DNA of 64,000 nucleotides from assembly GCA_003218135.1 (NCBI GenBank), contig QHNQ01000028.1, positions 1-64,000 of the forward strand, given 5' to 3'. The stretch comes from Verrucomicrobiota bacterium. GTDB taxonomy: Bacteria; Verrucomicrobiota; Verrucomicrobiia; Chthoniobacterales; UBA10450. This document shows positions 58,311 through 64,000 of this stretch, in pieces. A program made the position numbers and the translations under genes. Each line of letters begins with the position of its first letter. Within the stretch, counting starts at the first letter, position 1. The notes under the pieces are model-generated. The model was not told where the DNA came from and did not search any database. It saw only the letters and a list, made by a program, of their open reading frames with translations.

Positions 58311-60161
58311 ATGGGAACGATCCCTTCGGAAACGATCGAGCAAATCGCTGCCGCGAACGATATCGTCGAAGTAATTGGTTCGTATTTTCCGCTGAAACGC
58401 GCGGGAGCGAATTTCAAGGCGCTCTGTCCCTTTCATCAGGAAAAGACGCCGTCGTTCATGGTGAGTCCGAGCCGGCAAACGTTTCATTGTTTCGGCTGCG
58501 GCGCAGGCGGGAGCGTCTTCCGGTTTGTGGTGGATTACGAGCATGTCGATTTTCCGTCAGCGGTGCGCAAACTCGCCGCTCGCGCCGGGATAACCGTGGT
58601 CGAGAAATATGGCGGAGGCGCCACCGGTGATGAACATCGGCAACGCGAATTGCGCGAGCGTTTGCTCAAATTGCATACTGAGGCTGCGCAATGGTTCCAC
58701 GAAAACCTGATTAAGAGAGAAGTCGGCGAGGCCGCGCGAAATTATCTGGCGAACCGCGGGATCACAGGAACAATCGCGAAACGTTGGCAAGTCGGCTACG
58801 CTCCTGACGAGTGGGACGCATTCGGCAGTTGGGCACGCGCGCGGGGCTTTGAAATCCGCGATCTCATCGCGAGCGGTCTCGCAAAAACCAGGGACGATGC
58901 GGAAAAGACTCCGGTCGAGAGGACAAGCGCCTACGATCGCTTTCGCGGGCGAATCATGTTCCCGATTTGCAATGACCTCGGCGAAGTAATCGCGTTCAGT
59001 GGACGCCTTCTACAAGATAAAGAGGGCGCAGCGAAATATCTGAATTCGCCCGAGACGGCCCTTTTTCAAAAGAGCCGTGTGCTTTTCGGATTGGACAAAA
59101 CCAAGCGCGCTCTGATTGAGGCGAACTGTGCGGTCGTCTGCGAAGGACAGGTCGATTTAATAAGCTTGTTTGAGGCTGGGATTACGAATGTGGTGGCGCC
59201 GCAGGGTACGGCATTCACCGAAAATCAGGCGCGCATTCTTAAACGATACGTGAGGGAGATTGTTCTCTGCTATGATTCGGATAAAGCCGGCCAAAAAGCA
59301 GCCGAGAAATCGTTAAGCCCACTGTTGCGGTTAGTAGCCCATACAGCTTGGTACAACGCATTATCCAATCACTTTTACGTACGAATTGCCGAGATGCCGC
59401 CCGGCAAAGATCCCGACACTCTGATTCATGAAGAAGGTGCTGATGCTTTCAGGGAAAGAATTACTAACGCACCAGATTTTTTCGACTATTGGATCGACCG
59501 AGCGAGTAGAGAAATAGACTTCTCGTCTTTGAAGGCAAAGATGGATTTGGCTGCGTCTCTTGCAAGCACGGTTTCTGAAATACACGATCCACTGTTCCGT
59601 GGTCAGGTAGAGCACAAGGTCGCGTCTCGGTTGTCGATTCCCGTCACTGAATTCAAGGTGCTGGTCAAAAAACCTTCGATCGCGCCAGCTCCAAGTCGAC
59701 TTGAACAGGTTGACGTTGTTCGTGGCCACGACATCGCAATGATTTCGATGCTTGTTTTGCGTGATCAACCATCCCGTAATTTTCTTCTCAAAATGAACTG
59801 GCGCGAGGTCTTGGAACAAACGCCCGGCGCCGATTTACTGATCCGGGTGTTGGAAACCGAGCTTCGAACGAACGACGCGGCTTCGCTGAGCGCCTTCATG
59901 TCCAAACTTTCTCCCGAGGACGAAAGTCTGGTTTCTGCTTGGCTCATGCAGAAGATGCCGGCCAACGCAGTTGAGGTGACGGAAAGCTGGTGGAAAGGTC
60001 TGCGGCGAGCGGCGTTTAGGCGGCAACTTGCGGTCGCCGAGAGCCGGATCAAAGTTCCGGGTCTCAGCACCGGGGACATCATAAATTTGCAAAAACAAAT
60101 TCTTGACCTGCAGGAACAGCTCCACGAGCTTTCGCAGCCCGCCGGCTCGGCCGACAATTAG
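58311..60161 (+). CDS. dnaG: DNA primase
   Basis: The 616-residue primase makes RNA primers for replication. The zinc ribbon CHC2 has Cys39, His42, Cys60 and Cys63 (CPFHQEKTPSF and FHCFGCG). The catalytic domain contains GFEIRDLIASGLA and YDRFRGRIMFPICNDLGEVI. The Toprim metal site is VVCEGQVDLISLFEAG and IVLCYDSDKAGQKAAE. The C-terminal part would bind the DnaB helicase. The ATG at 58311 was chosen over an open frame from 58227. It precedes rpoD by 58 bases, like the dnaG-rpoD pair in many genomes. Confidence 0.97.
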   Translation: MGTIPSETIEQIAAANDIVEVIGSYFPLKRAGANFKALCPFHQEKTPSFMVSPSRQTFHCFGCGAGGSVFRFVVDYEHVDFPSAVRKLAARAGITVVEKYGGGATGDEHRQRELRERLLKLHTEAAQWFHENLIKREVGEAARNYLANRGITGTIAKRWQVGYAPDEWDAFGSWARARGFEIRDLIASGLAKTRDDAEKTPVERTSAYDRFRGRIMFPICNDLGEVIAFSGRLLQDKEGAAKYLNSPETALFQKSRVLFGLDKTKRALIEANCAVVCEGQVDLISLFEAGITNVVAPQGTAFTENQARILKRYVREIVLCYDSDKAGQKAAEKSLSPLLRLVAHTAWYNALSNHFYVRIAEMPPGKDPDTLIHEEGADAFRERITNAPDFFDYWIDRASREIDFSSLKAKMDLAASLASTVSEIHDPLFRGQVEHKVASRLSIPVTEFKVLVKKPSIAPAPSRLEQVDVVRGHDIAMISMLVLRDQPSRNFLLKMNWREVLEQTPGADLLIRVLETELRTNDAASLSAFMSKLSPEDESLVSAWLMQKMPANAVEVTESWWKGLRRAAFRRQLAVAESRIKVPGLSTGDIINLQKQILDLQEQLHELSQPAGSADN

Positions 60162-60219
60162 TTGTCGATCTAGAGCCCGGGAAGATCGAACGTCTTAGTC
60201 AAATCTTAACCGTACAATC

Positions 60220-62064
60220 TTGGCCAGGCATTCGAAACGAAGGGGAGGGAGCCGACAATCGTCGGCGCAACGGCTTAATGGAAGCAAGCGTCACCGCGTG
60301 GCCTCAAGAAAACATCTCGCTGGCAGGCGGAATCTGAAGAAGAACTCAAGAAGGGCTGCGTTCAAAATCGCGCGCATTAGGGCCGGCTCGAGGCGATCTG
60401 CTAATGGGCAATTGCCGGATGCCGCGCCGAGAGCGCTATCTGGTTTGTATTCGGCTATTGAAGTCCAGAATCGCATTCGCGAACTGATCAAGCTGGCAAA
60501 GGAACAAGGCTACCTCACATTTGACGATCTAAACGAGGCGTTGCCAGAGGGCGTCACCGACGCCGACGAACTGGATATGATCCTGACGCGGCTGCGCCGC
60601 TTGGAGATCGACGTTATCGAAGCGTCTGAAGTGGATCGCTATAAGGATGGCAAAAAAGACGCAGACGAGGACGAAGAAGATGAGAGAACGGAACCGAAGG
60701 TTGATATTCTCGACGATCCGGTGCGGATGTATCTCAAGCAGATGGGCCAGGTCCCCCTGCTAACTCGGGAACAGGAAGTTGAAATATCCAAACGAATTGA
60801 GGAAGCCGAAGGGATGGTCCAGAAGCACATCAGTCGCTTTGGCTTTGTCGCGCGCGCGCATCTGGAACTTGCCCGGAAGCTCCTCGAGTGCCGCGAACGC
60901 TTCGATCGCGTGATTCTCGATAAGAAAATCGAGAGCCGCGAAAGATACATGAAGAACCTCCCTCGCTTGTGCAAACAGGTGGAGCAATTAAGCACGGCGA
61001 TCACCCAAAAATTTTGTGAGCTTGGGCGCAACTCGTCAAAAAAGCGATCCCGGGGAATGAAGGCGTTGCAAAAGACCTTGGGTTCGCTGCAAAGGATTTA
61101 TCCGTATTTTTACCTGAAGCAAAGAGTCACAGAGGAATTTGTGCACCTGGCGGACGACGCGCACCACACGTCGCTGTACCTGCGCACCGAGATAGCAAAA
61201 AATCCTCGAAGTCAAAAAAGACGTCTCCAGCTTCAGAATAAAGTCCGTGAGTTGGAAAAGAGCCTGTGGTTTTCGCTTTCTGATTATGCCGAAGAGTATC
61301 GGACATTGAAGACTTGGCTGCGCCAGGCGTTTAAGGCCAAGACCGAGATGGTGGAAGCCAATCTCCGTCTGGTTATTTCAATCGCAAAAAAATACACCAA
61401 TCGAGGCCTTTCGTTTCTCGATTTGATCCAGGAAGGCAATATGGGCCTGATGAAAGCGGTCGAGAAATTTGAATACCGGCGGGGCTACAAGTTTTCCACT
61501 TATGCGACATGGTGGATTCGGCAGGCGATCACACGATCCATCGCCGATCAGGCGCGCACGATCCGAATTCCCGTGCACATGATCGAGACGATCAACAAGC
61601 TCATGCGCGTTCAAAAACAGCTGGTGCAGGAATACGGACGAGAACCTACGCCCGACGAGGTGGCCGAAGAAGTGCTGTTGCCAGTTGATCGTGTTCGTGC
61701 GGTCCTCAAGATGGCCCAACAGCCGATTTCATTGCAGTCTCCGGTGGGTGAGAGCGACGAAACGAATTTTGGGGACTTTATCGAAGATAGAGGCGCCGAA
61801 AATCCGAGCGACATGACCGCTATTGTTTTACTCAAAGAAAAAATCAAAGACGTGCTGGAGACGCTGACCGATCGAGAACGACAAGTGCTCGAGCAACGCT
61901 TTGGCCTGATTGATGGATACAGCCGAACCTTGGAGGAAGTCGGTCGGCAATTCCAAGTCACACGCGAGCGGATTCGCCAGATCGAAGCAAAAGCCTTGCG
62001 CAAAATGCGCCACCCAACTCGTATTCGACAGCTAGAAGGTTTTCTTGAAGCCCCAGGAATATAG
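60220..62064 (+). CDS. rpoD: RNA polymerase primary sigma factor RpoD
   Basis: The product is about 614 residues. Region 1.1-like segment: [20 protein letters not shown] (about 85-105). Region 1.2: [21 protein letters not shown] non-conserved insert precedes region 2 (about 215-370). Region 2 is [20 protein letters not shown], then [20 protein letters not shown] and [17 protein letters not shown]. Region 4 HTH is [20 protein letters not shown]. The N terminus before region 1 is very basic and has no ATG. TTG at 60220 or GTG at 60298 are possible starts. It is the sigma factor bound by 6S RNA (32928-33114). Confidence 0.95.
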   Translation: MARHSKRRGGSRQSSAQRLNGSKRHRVASRKHLAGRRNLKKNSRRAAFKIARIRAGSRRSANGQLPDAAPRALSGLYSAIEVQNRIRELIKLAKEQGYLTFDDLNEALPEGVTDADELDMILTRLRRLEIDVIEASEVDRYKDGKKDADEDEEDERTEPKVDILDDPVRMYLKQMGQVPLLTREQEVEISKRIEEAEGMVQKHISRFGFVARAHLELARKLLECRERFDRVILDKKIESRERYMKNLPRLCKQVEQLSTAITQKFCELGRNSSKKRSRGMKALQKTLGSLQRIYPYFYLKQRVTEEFVHLADDAHHTSLYLRTEIAKNPRSQKRRLQLQNKVRELEKSLWFSLSDYAEEYRTLKTWLRQAFKAKTEMVEANLRLVISIAKKYTNRGLSFLDLIQEGNMGLMKAVEKFEYRRGYKFSTYATWWIRQAITRSIADQARTIRIPVHMIETINKLMRVQKQLVQEYGREPTPDEVAEEVLLPVDRVRAVLKMAQQPISLQSPVGESDETNFGDFIEDRGAENPSDMTAIVLLKEKIKDVLETLTDRERQVLEQRFGLIDGYSRTLEEVGRQFQVTRERIRQIEAKALRKMRHPTRIRQLEGFLEAPGI

Positions 62065-62132
62065 TGTCAATCTTGAGCACCTTATTCGGGCGCAACTTCC
62101 GATGCTGCAAGTAGTTCAATTGACAGGAGACC

Positions 62133-62486
62133 ATGGAACCTCAAGATGACAAACAGTTGTGGGATATTCTGGGCCGCGTTCCCGAGCCCAGTCTTTCGCC
62201 GTTCTTCGCCCGCAACGTAGTAAGAAAGATCCGCCAGGAAGCGACTCGTTTCGAGCGGGCGCGAAACTGGTTTAGCCTGCGAAGACTTGTTGCAGCCTCA
62301 GCTGTGGCAATCATCGTGGTCGGCATGGCTATCGCCACGCGCCATCCAATCTCACAGACACCGTCTGGAAACGATCTAGAGGTGGTGGCCAAAGTCGATC
62401 CACAAGATTATGACGTCGTGGCTGATCTGGATGAATTGATCGCCTGGGATGAAAATAGTGTGTGGGACGAAAAGCCGACCTTGTGA
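62133..62486 (+). CDS. Small single-pass membrane protein downstream of rpoD
   Basis: The 117-residue protein has a cytoplasmic, charged N terminus (MEPQDDKQLWDILGRVPEPS), one membrane helix (about 51-67) and an acidic extracytoplasmic tail. The N-terminal pattern LSPFFARNVVRKIRQE resembles short anti-sigma-like proteins found next to DUF3106 genes. It lacks the zinc-finger of classic anti-sigma factors. It overlaps the next gene by 38 bases. A link to rpoD is suggested only by position. Confidence 0.65.
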   Translation: MEPQDDKQLWDILGRVPEPSLSPFFARNVVRKIRQEATRFERARNWFSLRRLVAASAVAIIVVGMAIATRHPISQTPSGNDLEVVAKVDPQDYDVVADLDELIAWDENSVWDEKPTL

Positions 62487-63027
62487 GCTAGTCGTCGCTT
62501 TATCGATTTTTGTTTTATCTTGCGCCGCTGCGCAAGCGCAACCGCAGTCACATCGAGCGGTCAGCCGGCCGATGCCCGGGCCCCCGCATGGGCCACCGGC
62601 AGGTCAGGGCGCTGGCTCTGCGCGCGGGCCAGCGGGTCAAAGCAGCCGTGAGCGCTGGCTCGCAATGCCGCCGGAAGCTCGGCAAAATTTCCGGCGCAAC
62701 GCGGAGCGTTGGATGCAGATGAGTCCCGAAGAACGCAACGTGATGCGGCAGCGAGAGAATCTGCGGCGCCAGACGATTCAACGTGAGACGGAAACCGCGC
62801 TTCGCGAATCCGGTCTTCGTCTGAATCCGCAGGAGCGCGCTCAATTTGAATCGCGTTACGTTCAGGAACGGCGAAAGGTCGAACAAACGCTCCGGCAGCA
62901 AATCGAAGCTGAGCGGCAAAAGGAACTGCCGGCACTGATTCAGCAGCTAAAAAAAGAGTTCCAGATTGATCAGCCAGTCAGAAGTCCTGCGACGAAACCA
63001 GCGGAGTCGGCTAATCCAAAAAAGTAG
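62449..63027 (+). CDS. DUF3106-like exported protein
   Basis: The 192-residue protein has a signal peptide (ELVVALSIFVLSCAAAQAQ) and a Pro/Gly-rich linker. Two DUF3106-like units follow: RWLAMPPEARQNFRRNAERW and MQMSPEERNVMRQRENLRRQ. The C-terminal part is a long charged coiled coil (about 110-175). Function is unknown. The start at 62449 lies inside the preceding gene. A later GTG at 62458 is possible. Confidence 0.7.
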   Translation: MKIVCGTKSRPCELVVALSIFVLSCAAAQAQPQSHRAVSRPMPGPPHGPPAGQGAGSARGPAGQSSRERWLAMPPEARQNFRRNAERWMQMSPEERNVMRQRENLRRQTIQRETETALRESGLRLNPQERAQFESRYVQERRKVEQTLRQQIEAERQKELPALIQQLKKEFQIDQPVRSPATKPAESANPKK

Positions 63028-63081
63028 ACCCGGCTTTTTTCGCAAATCTCCCGCAGCGAAAGGATCCTCCCCTAAAATGCT

Positions 63082-63109
63082 GCTGGCTCGAAATTGCTTT
63101 CGAGCCAGC
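63082..63109. terminator. Perfect 12-pair hairpin between convergent genes
   Basis: gctggctcgaaa pairs perfectly with tttcgagccagc around ttgc. On the minus strand it lies just after the stop of the 63139 gene and is followed by a short T-rich stretch (cattttag). It may stop transcription from both sides. Confidence 0.65.
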
Positions 63110-63138
63110 TCAATCTGATTTCTAGATCCGGCGTCACC

Positions 63139-63372
63139 TTAATATCGGTAATAATGGTGGTGACGATGATGGCGATAATAATAACGGTGTCCGCCGTACC
63201 AGTAGTAGGGCCGGTAATAGTGATAACGATACGGATAATAGTAGCCGTAAGGGTAATATCCGTAGTAACCCGGTCCAAGCCCAATGCTGAAGTAAACTCC
63301 AGCATCGGAGCGGGGCACCGCGGCAAAGGTCAAGCCTCCCGCCACCAGTGCAATAAACAGAAGTTTCTTCAT
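63139..63372 (-). CDS. Small exported Tyr/His-rich protein
   Basis: The 77-residue product has a signal peptide (MKKLLFIALVAGGLTFAAV) and a mature part made almost only of Tyr, Gly, His, Arg and Pro (GYYGYYPYGYYYPYRYHYY type). A ribosome-binding site aggaggt precedes the ATG. No family is recognised. It resembles the Tyr-rich zone of the 14620-15267 protein but lacks the peptidoglycan-binding domain. A structural or metal-binding surface role is conceivable. Confidence 0.6.
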   Translation of the reverse strand: MKKLLFIALVAGGLTFAAVPRSDAGVYFSIGLGPGYYGYYPYGYYYPYRYHYYRPYYWYGGHRYYYRHHRHHHYYRY

Positions 63373-63390
63373 TGTTTTACCTCCTAATGA

Positions 63391-64000
63391 TTAAACAGGA
63401 GGCCTCCCGAAAGGTTTCCCGTTTTTACCCTGCCCGACGTCTTCCGGATATCCAGTTATGCAAACACTCCGCGCGATCCGTCGATATGAAATGCCGCGAA
63501 GGTGCAATGCATTCGCGGTATTTTCGGCGCCGCCAGCGGGGAACGCGATGACTGGTCCTCCGGTCAAAATAGGACCGAGATAAAGTTGCACCTTGTCAAT
63601 GAGACGCGCGTCGAGCGCCTGGCCGAGCACTTCGCCCCCACCCTCAATCAGCACGCTCGTAATACCTCGTTTGCCAAGATTTTTCAGCACGGCAGCCAGC
63701 GATTTACATCGATAAATCAGCGTTCGTGATGCGAACCGGTCGGAAAATAAGTGAGCCGGCCGTGGAAGGTTGCCCGAACGCGTGAGCACGACACGCCAGG
63801 GTTGCCGCGCGCGGCGCACACCGCGCACGGTTAATCGCGGGTTGTCTGCGCGTACCGTCTCCGCTCCAACAAGCACCGCGTCCACGTGTGCGCGAAGCTC
63901 ATGTGCGTGGCGCCGTGCGAAAGGACCAGTGATCCACCGATGCTCGGCGGCACGGCGCGTCAAGCGACCATCAAGCGACATCCCGCATTTTGCGATGACG
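63391..64000 (-). CDS. ribD: Riboflavin biosynthesis protein RibD, reductase part (5' end outside window)
   Basis: The visible 203 codons match the C-terminal pyrimidine reductase domain of RibD. The frame enters from beyond 64000 as VIAKCGMSLDGRL, a standard RibD junction. RLTVRG, then TLIYRC, ITSVLIEGGGEVLGQALDAR and YLGPILTGG follow. The deaminase domain should lie outside the window. The enzyme reduces the pyrimidine intermediate with NADPH in riboflavin synthesis. The ATG at 63981 is internal, not the start. Confidence 0.9.
   Translation of the reverse strand, partial: VIAKCGMSLDGRLTRRAAEHRWITGPFARRHAHELRAHVDAVLVGAETVRADNPRLTVRGVRRARQPWRVVLTRSGNLPRPAHLFSDRFASRTLIYRCKSLAAVLKNLGKRGITSVLIEGGGEVLGQALDARLIDKVQLYLGPILTGGPVIAFPAGGAENTANALHLRGISYRRIARSVCITGYPEDVGQGKNGKPFGRPPV

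Overview
The window looks like chromosomal DNA of a Gram-negative bacterium of the Planctomycetes-Verrucomicrobia-Chlamydiae group, most likely a soil Verrucomicrobiota (Chthoniobacterales-like). This rests on a Minf_1886-type protein (16889-17335), a family I know only from Verrucomicrobia and Planctomycetes, on the dense scatter of small inverted-repeat families between genes, and on genes typical of a diderm cell (Tol, Mla, secretin, Mpl). There is no phage, plasmid, CRISPR array or transposase.

Layout: 123-2295 holds a Tol-type energiser set (tolQ, tolR, TonB/TolA-like protein). 2331-9596 on the minus strand holds a frameshifted NIPSNAP gene, a DUF5677-like gene, the Fe-S assembly genes sufC-sufB-sufD and a decayed lipase-like lipoprotein gene. 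10046-19905 holds an FMN reductase, tRNA-Arg(UCU), a large membrane patatin, two related Gly/Tyr-rich peptidoglycan-binding proteins, and an M16 peptidase split in two. 20570-21452 is a small integron-type cassette insertion: two VOC genes separated by a convincing attC site. 21474-24083 is mlaE-mlaF-mlaD. 24366-31023 holds an isoaspartyl peptidase, a glycosyltransferase and a giant Lhr helicase carrying two in-frame palindromic insertions. 31133-38366 (minus) holds carA, a newly recognised 6S RNA with its own terminator, pheT, pheS, rplT with a structured leader, and a zinc-ribbon rhomboid. 38515-47240 holds a CHASE2 adenylate cyclase, mpl, and a secretin/GspE set. 48216-54621 is the cell-shape cluster mreB-mreC-mreD-mrdA followed by rng. 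54759-64000 holds an outer-membrane protein, a shortened thiH with thiS, an NfeD-type protease, dnaG-rpoD, a small anti-sigma-like/DUF3106 pair and the 3' part of ribD.

Most genes serve the envelope (Tol, Mla, Mre/PBP2, Mpl, secretin, peptidoglycan-binding proteins) or core information processing (pheST, rplT, dnaG, rpoD, Rng, 6S RNA).

Two themes stand out. First, the intergenic space is filled with many unrelated inverted-repeat families, and at least two have entered the lhr reading frame without breaking it. Second, four genes (hydrolase at about 8550, M16 at about 18805, cyclase at about 40295, thiH at about 56478) appear to lack an internal block of roughly 40-65 residues compared with their families. 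Two of these losses stay in frame and two do not, so they are either real small deletions or assembly errors. All family comparisons here are from memory, without database searches.
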